A DNA stretch of 64,000 nt from Strongylocentrotus purpuratus. Lineage: Eukaryota; Echinodermata; Echinoidea; Camarodonta; Strongylocentrotidae. A program made the translations under genes and the position numbers. The notes beneath the pieces were generated by a model that was given only the letters and a program-made list of their open reading frames with translations, was not told the DNA's origin and searched no databases. The DNA lies in the NCBI RefSeq assembly GCF_000002235.5, contig NW_022145605.1, forward strand, positions 38,830,858-38,894,857, given 5' to 3'. Below are positions 48,501 to 57,360 of this stretch, piece after piece. Every line of letters begins with the position of its first letter. The stretch's first letter is position 1.

Positions 48501-51500
48501 TAAATCAAATAAGAATAATGTTCGAAATAACGTGAATATGTTTTGGATGCTTTTGTAATTTTCACATATTTCAAAATATGATGGACAAGCCAAATGGAGG
48601 TTGTCTTTGTTTGATTTTGTTTGATTGATTTTATTTCTGCGTTCAAAAATATACAAATTCAAAGTCAAAGTACAAAATTTCGAACAATAACAAATACAAT
48701 GAATACAATGTTTACAAAAGTAATTAAATGAAAAATCATGTACAATTATATCATTCGATAAACATGTACGAAGCATACAATAACATAAGAAATATGAAAT
48801 ATTTTCAATAAATTAGAGAGGTAATTCGGAACGCAGGAGACCACCATCGTGAGCGGTTAGGCTGGAAATGGATGGCGGCCTCGTAAAAAGAATTGGCGAC
48901 ATAACTCTCTTCGAAAAACTGAGTGATCAAGAGGGTGCGGTGCAAGTGCAGGTGCAGTGAGCAGTTGCATGATAAAGAATAAATAAGTCACGGTTTTGTT
49001 ATACTAATTTAGAGAGGGGAGCATATGATTGTATTATTTGTAGTTTAAGTGTAGCTTTTAAGGAGTAGATGGTTGAACAAGACTTTATGTTGTCGGGTAA
49101 ATCATTCCAAATGTCTGGGCCAGAATGTCTAACAGATTTGTGTGTTATTGATAATTTGGGGTTTGTAAGATGGAAGTTTCCAGATATGCGAGTAGAGTAT
49201 GAATGAACGGAATTATTAAACCTAAACATGTTATCAAATGATGGTGGAAGCAGATTATTAATGTACTTAAACATAATAACTGCTATTTGAGTAGTGTTCA
49301 GATCGAAAATTTTTAGTTTTTTAAGTTTATAGAATAAAGGATCAGTGTGAGCTAAGAAATGCGAACCTGTACAAATACGTACGGCTTTCTTTTGCAGTTT
49401 GAAAATAGAATTGATTTTTGTCGAACCACAATTTGCCCATACACTATTACAATATGTTATATACGGGAGAACTAGCAATTTATATAGTAGGAATAAAGTT
49501 GCATGGGGTAGAAGAAACTTTAACTTGGAGATTATTCCAATACTTTTGGAAATGCACATTGTAACTTGGTGTAAATGATCATTCCAAGTCAAGGTTTCAT
49601 CTATAAGAACACCCAAAAACTTGGAATTAGTTTTCTTCTCTAGTAGCATACCATCGATTTTGATATATATAGGTGTTTCTGTATTATGAGAATGATGTTT
49701 AAAATACATGAAATGAGTCTTTTTTGTATTAAGTGAAAGTTTATTGGATTTAAACCAATCTGATACTTTGTTAATTTCATAATTCAAAGTATTGTTTAAC
49801 GAATTAAGGTCTTTATGGGAATAAAAGATATTTGTATCATCGGCAAATAAGATAAAAGAAAGAAGGGGGATGTATTGATAATATCATTTACGTAAAGAAG
49901 AAATAACAGTGGACCTAAGATGGAGCCTTGAGGAACACCGCATTGAATTAAAAGAGGATCAGAATCATAACTATTAAATGTAACATATTGTCTTCTGTTT
50001 GTTAAATAATCTTTAAACCATAAGAGTGGCTGACCCCGAATTCCGTAATGACTGAGTTTGGAGAGTAGAATAGCGGTGCCAGGTAAAAATGTCAGAGGTA
50101 AAAATGTCAGAGGAAAAAATGTCAGAGGTAAAAATGTCAGAGGTAAAAATGTCAGAGGTAAAATTGTCAGAGGAAAAAAATGTCAGAGGTAAAAATGTCA
50201 GAGGTAAAAATGTCAGAGGTAAAAATGTCAGAGGTAAAAATGTCAGTCGTAAAAATGTCAGAGGAAAAAATGTCAGTCGTAAAAATGTCAGAGGTACAAG
50301 CAAAAAAATTAGCAAAGTGTTTCGTACATGTCCTGAGGATAATACAATGTGGAAAATAGATTTTGAAATTTATTTTGTTGTGATCAGGCTTGCATATAAT
50401 GAATGTCTAACATTTTTTTGATATTTTGATTTGGTTGATGTGTTAATGTTTGTGAAACGGACCGGTTTGGCCGGTGGCAGCCTGCAACAAAGTCCAAACG
50501 AAGAAATGAAAATTCTCGACAAAAGTCAAGTGTTAAAGTGAGTAGTGCATTTAGTACAAAATAGTTACATAATCCCGAGGAATCACGAAAAGTTACATAT
50601 AAGGGCTGGGCGCCCCGAACTCTGCTAAAGCTTTTAGCACCTAATGGCGGCAAAGGAAGTGGAGTAAGAATAAGAAAATCAAGAAGTCGCTCCGAAAAGT
50701 AAAAAGTCGCTCCGAAAACTAAAAACCCGCTCCAAAAAGTAAAAGACTGTCTCGATTTAGAAGCTCATCCCCATTTTAAACTCTCCGACAATTATAAATA
50801 ACGATGTCATTTAAACCGAACCTCTGCAAAGCGCGCACTTCTCTAAAATGTGATGGTGCGGTTGGCATTTAAAGATAAAGTTGAGTTCTGGTCTTGCGAA
50901 GTTGCATTGTGAAAGAAACGGTGTGGAAGCAATCAGAAAAGGTTGATCATCTAGCATAAACATGTAAGTATTGGTGTGTAGTGCAAGGTTTTGGAGTCAT
51001 CAAAATGATAAAATCTTTGGCTCAGTCTTGGTAAAGTAACAAGCACTGTACACAGAAAGATATTGATATGGGACTACACAAACATATGGCATACAAATCG
51101 GGCCTCATTTTAAAGCTTTTACTTGTCATATCTGGGATATGAAGTCATTTGAAATAGATTTTCAAGGAATAACTTTTTTCTTTGATGTTCTTCCACACTT
51201 GCATAATAAGAATGATAACAAACGCTCACATTATTGTTCACTTTTCCCCAGAACTCAACCTTCTCTTTAATTGATGTAACGTGGGCGGCTTTCTGCTTTG
51301 TATCGGAGTAACAAAGCTGCTTATTGATTTTTCCCAGACTATTTTATACCGCAATAGTAATCGACAATATTTTATTGCAACGTGCGCACTTCGGGAATGT
51401 GATGGTGCGGTTAGCACTGATAACATGGCTTTCTGCTTTGTTTCAGCATGGACCCTACTTTCAGAGTATCAAAATACCAAGCCCACAAGAAAGTGGAATT

Positions 51501-54500
51501 GTCGGAAATATGCATTTATTGGAAATTACATATAATAGTAGTCATTGCCACGCAGTTGAAATGTCCAACAATCTTCAAAAGTGAAGGAGAAGTGGGGGGG
51601 GGGGGGGGGGGAGGTTCATAGATATCTGATCCTATTTTGTGGGCTGTACTGACTTTTCTTTTTATTTAATGATTACACCATGGAGCGACAACTCAGCCTA
51701 TAAAACATGGCCAAACTTCTCGATTTTAGAAATCTTTCCCCCCGGAAGTTTGCTCAGTGTACCAGTACCATTTGCTTATACAAAAGCATAATATACCGGT
51801 AAATAAATATTGAACTAGGCAGAATAATGGGACATGCATGGTTGCTACTCCGAGTTTCATGCCTTGCAAGCGATCATCAGACAAATTACTGATAGCATTC
51901 ATCAAAGTACATGATTCCTCTACAACCTTGGTACAAATACGCTCAAAATAAGAGCTATACAATACATGTATATCCGTCCTCCATTTATTACCACAATTAC
52001 TTTACTGGGGCCTACAGCCTTACAAGCTTGCTTTCATGTAGGTCCCATCATATTTCTCTTAGTTAAATCACAAATTCATATTGACCACTTATCTTTGTTA
52101 TTATTATTTGTTATTAAAATAAAAACAATTTTGTACTTCATTTGAAATAAATGTATGTTTATGAGAAATATGAAAATAAATGAAATGAAATGAAAAATAA
52201 GACTACAATACCTGAATACAATGCAATAAGAATACTCATGAGTAATTCCAATTGTATTTTTATTAGTTAAGTCTTTAGTCTTTTAGAGGTATTTGTACCA
52301 AGGTTGTAGGATAATCATGTACTTTTAAGAATGCTATCAGTTGCCTGATGACTGCTTGCAAGGCGCGAAACTCGGAGTAGAAACCATGTCCCATTAGTCT
52401 GCCTGCTCTGCCTAGGCATTGACCACTGTTCGGAAGGATATATAAAGCAAAGCATATATATAAGAGGAAGGGGAGAGCAGCCGGGTCACCGTGCCCCAGA
52501 AGAAGAATACCCTCCCCCCCCCCCCGTCTTCCTTCGGCAATAATCGGGCAAAAAGTCACAATTTTGGGCCGAAAGGTAAATAAATTTAAACTGGGAAAGT
52601 GGAAAATAAAGCAGCGGTGAAATAACGACTGCAGAATATCCCTCGCTGTTCTTTTTCGATAAGCCTAATTAAATATATAACCCGGGTGTAATTATAACAA
52701 GCTTGTCACATGCTTTTGTTTTTATTGTATACCTCTAACATTTATACCTCTGACATTTTACCTCTGACATTTTTACCTCTGACATTTTTTCCTCTGACAT
52801 TTTTACACGGAGCCGGGGTAAGCGGATTTTTTTTTTTTTTTGGTAGTCCAAAAAAAAAAACGCAACGACTCAGCCAGCTGAAAAGTCGCTCAGGGGTAAG
52901 ATGACACTTTTTTTCTTTTGTTTTTGGTCTCGAAATTTGAAAATTTGACACTATGTTCGGTTGGGGGGGGGGGGGAGGTAAGGTCACCTTTTTTAGATCA
53001 GCCATTGTCATAATTGGGGGGGGGGGTTCACAAAAAACATACACAAAACATACACAAAAAACCCAAAACACCCCCCCCCCCCCCCCCCTGCGTACGCGCC
53101 TGAGACAGATTATGGAGGACCCCACCCACCAAAACGAGAGCTTTAAATTTAACCGTTCAGGTATATGTCTGTGCGCACCCGCGCACACAGAAAACCTGTT
53201 TCAGGCAATCTTTTGTCCCCAACGCCATTCACCTCTTTAACGCACAAGCCCGGAAGTCTGGAACTCAAACGTAAAAACTGGTCTCAACTTATTACGTGTA
53301 TTTGTGTTAATTTGATTTTTGTTAGGGCTCACAATACTAAACTTACCTACATTTTCAAATAAACACACAGTAAGCTTAATGTTCGATTTTTCACTTTAAA
53401 TGGTGACATATATAGAAACAGTTCATGCGTTTACTGCAATCAACGTATATATCGTTCCGTTTCCAATGTAAATATTATTTTCAGAATGTTATTATGTTTA
53501 TGACGATGTACATTTTTTATTATTGTATTATGTTTTTCTTCAAATCTGACCGACATGAGCGCTATACAAGACCCCACTATTATTATTATTATTATTATTA
53601 TTACTATTATTATTATTATTATTATTAAAAGAGAATTTACTGAAAGGGACAATAAATTTTAATTCAATTCAATATTCACCTCAATGAAAAACCTTGATTT
53701 TCTAAAGTTAACTTGACCGTCAGTAGTGTAACAGACAGCCTTTAACAATGCACACATAGAAACACTCGAATTAAATTGAATTGAAATAAATTGAATTTAT
53801 AAGCAATGATTACAGTATATGAACAATCATACAATGCAAAGAATAATAATGATACATGAATACATAGAGGAAGAGTTATTTTGATTGGACAGTCAAGACT
53901 TTAAGACGATATTTAGACATATTTAGATCTACATACCATTTGATGTACAAAATATCCACGTATAACTAATAAGTGTATTACTAATACGAAGGTTAAGTTG
54001 TTTATGGGAACTAGAAATTATCAAAAGTATTATTAGTTGAGCCTAATTCCACTTTTTTTGGGCAAGATTTGTTAAATCAATATCTGCATGTAAACTCATT
54101 TGTTTTTTATTTTCATATACCGGGTATACAAAAAAACTAACTGTTTTACATTTCTTAAAATGCGCTACAGTTTGAATAAAATTGGACAATTTCTTTTAAA
54201 AGTTGTGTTTTTTTTTAAATAGAAATTATGATTACTATAGGTATTGGCTCTTCAAAGTGGCTTAATCAGTAATGTTTCTATGATCTAGAGTCGGGCAACT
54301 TTCCCATTTTGTTCTAAACACACAAAATGACTAAAATATCAATTTTCAAAAATGTCACTATGAATATGACAGACAAAGAAAGCGGACAAAATATACAGTT
54401 CCTCAGGTAGACAAAGGAACATCCCTTCACTGCTATTATGTAAAAAGGTGAATATGCATGTGACACCTGTTCTACACATTTTTACATGATAGCAGTGAAG

Positions 54501-56727
54501 GGATGTTCCTTTGTGTACCTGAGGAACTGTATATTTTGTCTGCTTTCTTTGTCAGTTATATTTATAGTGTGTATGACTCTGCAAGGTCTTTTTACTTTAG
54601 AGGATCCATAGATAAATATGCTATCCACATTTTATTTTGAGTAGTGCCCTAAGGGAAAAAGCATTAAGAAGAAAATCAGAAATTGATAATATTCTTGTAC
54701 ACGAAAATCGTGACTAGCCGCATCTGCGGCGACTACATCCAGTGAAGGATCTATAGGGGGCCCTCCCCTGGTCCCCAAACAGGTCAATGTAACCTTTTTT
54801 TAATTAAAAAACGATAGGCCCTCTCCCCCTGGTGCAAAGGGGGGGGGTGGTGTTGATTCAGCGCTAAATATTTTCTCACGATTTTTATGGGCCTGCAAAT
54901 GGGACATAGTAAATTTAAAAGGGCATAATATAATATAAAAGGACTATTCAAGGTAGATAACTAGATAACTCATTATCATTACTAGTATCACTATGAACAT
55001 GACAGACAAAGAAAGCGGACAAAATATACAGTTCCTCAGGTAGACAAAGGAACATCCCTTCACTGCTATTATGTAAAAAGGTGAATATGCATGTGACACC
55101 TGTTCTACACATTTTTACATAATAGCATTGAAGGGATGTTCCTTTGTCTACCTGAGGAACTGTATATTGTGTCCGCTTTCTTTGTCAGTCATGGTCATAG
55201 TGTATACTGCTATAGAATACTAGTATAACAAAAGGCTAGCCAAATTCCGGTCACGCACGCTGCAAGGCAAATATCATCTTCGGCGAATTCCCACACCATA
55301 TTGTGTGATCTGCTGTGTAGAAATAAAGATCGCACCTAGTGTACAAACCTCCCTTAAACACGATTTCTAAATCCTGCTGCTCATTCATCCATGGCAGCAC
55401 ATATATGAAAATGGTATCATTAATACACAGTGTATCAGTTACCCTTTATCATGAAATTTGATTCACAGTCACATGTGTTATAAGTTTTTGATTAGGAGCT
55501 ACCAAACTTGGGTACACCTTTTGTATACGCAATCTACAGTGTGAGTATGCAAAGATAAGTATGACTCTATCCACATACAGTTAACAATTAAAATATTCAC
55601 ACCCTTACCAATTTTTGTAATTATTGAAGTATGTGAAAAATTGATTTTTCCTTAATTACTTCTTGATAATGTAACATATTCAAACTAACATCTTATAGTA
55701 TTCAACAAAAACCCTAACTTAACCTGTCCATCTTTCATTCTTGACTTACGAAAAGTACAAACAAAATCATCAAATTTACAAAGAGAGAATAATATAGTTG
55801 TTAACTGTTGTTAACAAGATTTGATACTTAATGGTGTCGAACGCGCATGACCAATCTGGCAGCACAAAGATGACTTCCACTTCTTTATCAAGAGATAAAA
55901 GGATATTTTATTTTTCGTTACTCGCAAAGGAGCAGTTTTACTATGAAACGAGCAGTAGCCAGATTTTGACTTTGTACACAATTGAAAGTACTCAAATGCT
56001 GCAGTAACTGAAATGCTGTAAGTAATTCTAAAGTTTATCAAATAACCTCAGATTTGCATTGGGACGATAACTGTTGTTAATCTTCAACATTGGTGGCTGA
56101 ACTTCTCAATCTAGGTCGAATATTTTGCACTAAAGCTTTCTGGGAAAGTACCAGTCATGAATGAATCATTAATCATCTGTGTCATAAAAGGTAATAATTC
56201 AGCAAGAAATGTCTTCATAAGTGAAGTTGGAACAGGGTCGAGTTCACATAATTATGTTGTTGAAAGAGAAGTAGTGGTGAACTTCGCCACTTCACTTTCA
56301 ATGACTGATCTGAATTGGTTGAATTATGAAGTTGCAAGTTCCTCAGGACATTCTATACTCATATCATCCACTGATGAGTGTAATTATTAAATCAGTAATC
56401 GATTAAACTTTCTCTGCAAAATACTTTATCATAGGGATTATATTCTTAAAATTTTCTGAGTAAATGCATAATTTTCATTGTATCAATGGAGAAAGATGCG
56501 TAAATAGGGAAGGGGCTCCTTCGAAGATACGCCACTGCATTGGACAACTAAAAGATAGAAGAGCTGAAATGCTTTACCTGGCACCAGTGGTCCGAGTTTC
56601 CCATGGCAAAAACTTGAATCAGGCTGGTCCAAGCTGATGGAATCACCATAAGACACACCAATGCGTACATTCTTCTCTGATAGGGGCCGAACTCCCCGAG
56701 AATAACGAGTACATCATCAAATTTCAT
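32460..56727 (-). CDS. SLC22-family organic ion/carnitine transporter, complete, 11 exons, 552 aa
   Basis: A major-facilitator plasma-membrane carrier of the SLC22 (OCT/OCTN/OAT) family. Exons 56578-56727, 47909-48039, 47180-47351, 44756-44859, 39615-39769, 38351-38519, 35399-35540, 34793-34890, 34201-34415, 33513-33621 and 32460-32673 have GT/AG borders and compatible phases. Hallmarks: N-terminal [21 protein letters not shown]1 at about 20-42; a large extracellular loop with sequons N55, N83, N96, N108 and several Cys; GDRFGRHR after TM2 (184-191); [13 protein letters not shown] at about 296-308; [13 protein letters not shown] opening the second half; [33 protein letters not shown] at the C-terminus. 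The family norm is ~550 residues with 12 helices. The substrate cannot be told; OCT, OCTN and OAT branches are not separable by eye. Exon 1 is duplicated upstream at 61255-61404. Confidence 0.95.
32812..33227. repeat. Two TTAA MITEs fused tail to tail, inverted pair
   Basis: Copy 32812-33006 runs from ttaaaggcccactgcact; the opposite-strand copy runs 33003-33227 and ends agtggggctttaa. They share a central TTAA (33003-33006). Same family as 24680-25014 and 3425-3595. The right copy carries a 24-bp palindrome insertion (33094-33117). Confidence 0.75.
33094..33117. repeat. 24-bp perfect palindrome inserted in a MITE
   Basis: Twelve bases caagaagttact followed by their exact reverse complement. 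ctcaac occurs on both sides, whereas sister copies (24740-24780) have one ctcaac and no palindrome. Confidence 0.75.
33513..33621 (-). CDS. SLC22 exon 10
   Basis: Acceptor tcctttgtag, donor gtatat. Encodes [20 protein letters not shown] and [10 protein letters not shown]. Ends two bases into Arg482. Confidence 0.93.
34201..34415 (-). CDS. SLC22 exon 9, TM7-TM9
   Basis: Acceptor gtctaaccag, donor gtaagc. Encodes [61 protein letters not shown] is the second-half MFS loop motif. Confidence 0.95.
34793..34890 (-). CDS. SLC22 exon 8, TM7 start, two possible acceptors
   Basis: Reads [17 protein letters not shown], then [15 protein letters not shown] and two bases of Trp374; donor gtaata. Two in-phase acceptors, each preceded by gatacacag, lie 15 bases apart (exon from 34890 or from 34875), so five residues (KDDTQ) may be optional. 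Not visible as an ATG-started ORF; found by family motif and phase. Confidence 0.88.
35399..35540 (-). CDS. SLC22 exon 7, central cytoplasmic loop
   Basis: Acceptor cctcttcag, donor gtgagc. Encodes [20 protein letters not shown] through DEHDDVNKN. The ESPRWL motif is diagnostic. Confidence 0.93.
36545..36855. repeat. Minisatellite, CCAACGACCATCGACCA unit
   Basis: Five to seven units of ~60 bases with caacgaccatcgaccaa alternating with cagtctgacaaatattag or ggactcccaaatattaa. Confidence 0.85.
36893..37065. repeat. Minisatellite of three ~65-bp units
   Basis: Each unit holds aagcacaa, ttttcttttgtatttttag and acgagaca, then cttgttgattaaa in the last two. Confidence 0.85.
38006..38070 (+). repeat. 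GAT/AAT microsatellite
   Basis: About 12 GAT triplets followed by AAT triplets; frames give poly-Met or poly-Asp only. Confidence 0.95.
38351..38519 (-). CDS. SLC22 exon 6, TM5-TM6
   Basis: Acceptor ttttcaatag, donor gtacgt. Encodes [20 protein letters not shown] through PLFILFIFL, ending two bases into Ile294. Confidence 0.92.
39364..39590 (+). repeat. CT-rich microsatellite next to SLC22 exon 5
   Basis: About 225 bases of ctctct with ccctctcg variants, in the intron downstream (minus sense) of exon 5. The Arg-Glu ORF on the minus strand is an artefact of it. Confidence 0.95.
39615..39769 (-). CDS. SLC22 exon 5, TM3-TM4
   Basis: Acceptor tcttcttccag, donor gtaagc. Encodes [19 protein letters not shown] and [20 protein letters not shown]. 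The intron right after it holds a ~230-bp CT microsatellite starting about 25 bases from the donor. Confidence 0.95.
41592..42115 (+). repeat. CT, CA and 24-bp minisatellite cluster
   Basis: Poly-C and CT at 41615-41646; five ~24-base units (cacgcacaaaaacgttcaca) at 41857-41955; CA repeat to 42000; CT tract 42036-42110. Intronic in SLC22. Confidence 0.85.
42284..43597. mobile_element. 1.3 kb foldback element with GTCGAC tandem arms
   Basis: Starts tacggaagcgttaaagtgcc and ends with the reverse complement (ggcactttaacgcttccgta). The arms, each ~550-600 bases, are near-complete reverse complements. gaaatg flanks both ends directly (42278-42283, 43598-43603). The outer arms hold ~62-bp units with aagtcgactt and catgtcgtcatggcgacat; the inner arms hold ctcagataaactctgtttt units. 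The apex carries an AAT run plus tacatttataatgcgctta, a SINE-tail-like insert. No ORF; sits in the SLC22 intron between exons 4 and 5. Confidence 0.88.
44756..44859 (-). CDS. SLC22 exon 4, TM2
   Basis: Acceptor cttggtttag, donor gtaaga. Encodes [19 protein letters not shown] and [15 protein letters not shown]. Most relatives have W where M152 stands (WDLVC). Confidence 0.95.
45037..47040 (-). mobile_element. LINE (CR1/jockey-like), 5'-truncated, RT open
   Basis: Non-LTR retrotransposon in the intron between SLC22 exons 3 and 4, same strand as the gene. The open frame from about 47033 to stop 45537 (~500 codons) covers most of reverse transcriptase: [83 protein letters not shown] (catalytic A/D/D region), [13 protein letters not shown], then the usual C-terminal domain ending YVDDT. 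The 3' end has a short tandem tail of tatcaag heptamers (45037-45060 in plus view). The endonuclease part is missing at about 47040. No stop or frameshift in the visible RT suggests a recent insertion. Confidence 0.9.
45537..46937 (-). CDS. LINE reverse transcriptase ORF (C-terminal part)
   Basis: 466 codons from the first ATG ([18 protein letters not shown]); the frame is open about 100 bases further upstream ([17 protein letters not shown]), so this ATG is not the true start. Contains the RT finger, palm with FADD, and thumb; copies LINE RNA into DNA at the target in the autonomous family. Part of the LINE at 45037-47040. Confidence 0.9.
   Translation of the reverse strand: MSMSSGVVSINMKIAKVVPIFKKGDSQLLTNYRPISMLTCFSKILEKIIYVRTINFLNKTCVFSNYQFGFREKHTTTHAILHLIDKLASALDSRLHTIGTFLDFSKAFDTVDHEILLSKLCHYGVRGVALDWFRSYLTDRKQYVSLNGIDFSPQKVTCGVPQGSILGPLLFILYINDFQRSSSVLSFIFFADDSSVFFSHRCPQTLLKTVNEEFRKVMKWINANKLSLNLQKTNYILFSNSVNILPGEVAFNNNPIERVTSTKFLGIYIDEKLNWKTHVDKLSKVVSKNTGVIYKLRSCIPQEVLFILYSTLMLSYINYGMLAWGKSSKTQIHRLFVVQKRVIRIICKANYRAHTNLLYYENSILKLEDLYSMQLGMLMFSIHSGDLPPALAQIFRRNNQIHSYNTRQASALHLPYARTTFTLNTLMSTGPRFWNSLDTTITNASSISVFKRRLKSYFLDKYVDDT
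47180..47351 (-). CDS. SLC22 exon 3, extracellular loop
   Basis: Acceptor ttattgcacag, donor gtaatg. Encodes [19 protein letters not shown] through [19 protein letters not shown] and VQE. The PCxxGWEYD box is a family signature. Confidence 0.95.
47909..48039 (-). CDS. SLC22 exon 2, extracellular loop
   Basis: Acceptor taattattag, donor gttagt. Encodes [17 protein letters not shown] through EFQKCT plus two bases of Arg94. HWCQ/VPGW is the classic SLC22 loop junction. Confidence 0.93.
48600..50078 (-). mobile_element. Second LINE copy, 5'-truncated, frame broken
   Basis: Minus strand, in SLC22 intron 1. An upstream frame encodes [17 protein letters not shown] and [20 protein letters not shown]; a one-base slip near 49866 separates it from [15 protein letters not shown]. 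The frame then runs on through [20 protein letters not shown] to a stop at 48999. The ORF 48999-49787 is its C-terminal piece. The 3' tail at 48603-48640 has short tttgttga-type repeats. The 5' junction at about 50078 meets the array at 50083. It is a different subfamily from the LINE at 45037. Confidence 0.85.
48999..49787 (-). pseudogene. LINE RT C-terminal fragment
   Basis: 262 codons, [20 protein letters not shown] through [18 protein letters not shown] and [17 protein letters not shown]; homologous in layout to the C-terminal half of the 45537-46937 ORF. The catalytic FADD lies just upstream of the listed ATG. Confidence 0.85.
50083..52806. mobile_element. Foldback-type element with tandem-array ends
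   Basis: The left end is ~13 units of aaaatgtcagaggtaa (50083-50300). The right end has four to five of the same units in reverse complement (cctctgacattttta, 52735-52806). Inside, 51817-51950 and 52285-52432 form a second, diverged inverted repeat (gggacatgcatggttg, ctactccgagtttc, tgatagcattc, acaaccttggtacaaat). The phrase gtgcgcactt...gtgatggtgcggtta also occurs twice (50829-50870, 51382-51415). No protein recognised. Resembles foldback elements whose ends are short tandem repeats. Confidence 0.55.
52807..53104. repeat. Poly-G element, end GTACGCGCCTG
   Basis: Contains cgcaacgactcagccagctg, ggtctcgaaatttgaaaatt, tagatcagccattgtcat, long G and C runs and ends tgcgtacgcgcctg. Related pieces at 15060-15310 (opposite orientation) and 56998-57280. 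Confidence 0.55.
53573..53626 (+). repeat. ATT microsatellite after a SINE-like tail
   Basis: ATT run preceded by catgagcgctatacaagacc, the usual end of tRNA-derived SINEs here; the SINE head is not recognisable. Confidence 0.7.
54356..54569. mobile_element. 214-bp foldback MITE, copy 1
   Basis: Ends cactatgaatatgacagaca and tgtcagttatatttatagtg. Almost the whole length folds (aagcggacaaaatatacag, ggtagacaaaggaacatccc and their inverses) around a ~40-base centre tgaatatgcatgtgacacct. Confidence 0.85.
54989..55202. mobile_element. 214-bp foldback MITE, copy 2
   Basis: Same length and sequence plan as 54356-54569, ends cactatgaacatgacagaca and gtcagtcatggtcatagtg; only scattered substitutions separate them. 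A right-half copy lies at 60345-60481. Confidence 0.85.
55812..56400 (-). pseudogene. LINE reverse transcriptase fragment (duplicated)
   Basis: On the minus strand short frames spell RT blocks: [52 protein letters not shown] and [17 protein letters not shown], corresponding to the finger and start of the palm of CR1/jockey-type LINEs. Frames are interrupted repeatedly. The plus-strand 77-codon ORF over it is an antisense shadow. Confidence 0.7.
56578..56727 (-). CDS. SLC22 exon 1 (proximal copy)
   Basis: ATG at 56727; 50 codons, [20 protein letters not shown] to NSDHWCQ, donor gtaaag. Covers the N-terminus and TM1. A TTG lies two codons upstream, but the ATG is the family start. Coding identical to 61255-61404. 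Confidence 0.95.
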
Positions 56728-56997
56728 CTTCAATCGCAGATTTTACCCCTGTTTGGATATGCCTATAAAATACCTCTCAACGTACAATCAGGATTCAACT
56801 GAAGAAGGCAGTGTGACTACTGTTGGCGATGTATTGAATTAAAATGCCTGAATGAGTCACTAAAGCCTATTATGATATTGTACACGATAACGAGGCTTAT
56901 TATTTGAATAGTCATTCGATACTCTTTACAGGTTGCTGAACTTGTGACCTGGATCTGGATGCTTACAATCCAGTGCCCTGCTGGTTTAACATTTATA

Positions 56998-57047
56998 AAT
57001 CGGGCTGAAAATTTCGCAACGACTCAGCCAGCCAGCCGCTGAATAAG

Positions 57048-57084
<37 letters not shown>

Positions 57085-57280
57085 CACTTTTTTCAGCCGA
57101 CCGATGAATAAGCGGGGGGGGGGGGTCATCTTTTTGAGGTCAGCAAAAAAAAAAAAAATCCAAAGGGGGGGGGGGGGGGGTTTGGAGAGATTTAGGGGGG
57201 GGGGGTTTACACAAAAAAAAATACCAAAGAGGGGGTTCAACCCCCAAAACCCCCCCCCCCCCCTTTGTACGCGCCTACTG
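56998..57280. repeat. Poly-G element in proximal duplicate
   Basis: cgcaacgactcagccagcc, a G run of over 30, a second block cagccgaccgatgaataagc, C run and end tgtacgcgcctactg. Same family as 52807-53104. Absent from the distal duplicate at the matching place. Confidence 0.6.
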
Positions 57281-57360
57281 CTGCATATGGGCATAAACAA
57301 ATCGGTTATGTCATCAGGTCATATGATGCCATATTTTGGGGTTATGGATACTGCTCTATA

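Larger units (their letters stand above)
55812..57360. repeat. Segmental duplication, proximal copy (SLC22 exon 1 block)
   Basis: Matches 60490-62290 from aacaagatttgatacttaat, through a LINE fragment and SLC22 exon 1, to ctgctgcatatgggcat near 57285. The copies differ by small indels, by a poly-G element here (56998-57280) and by a TTAA MITE in the other copy. Confidence 0.85.
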
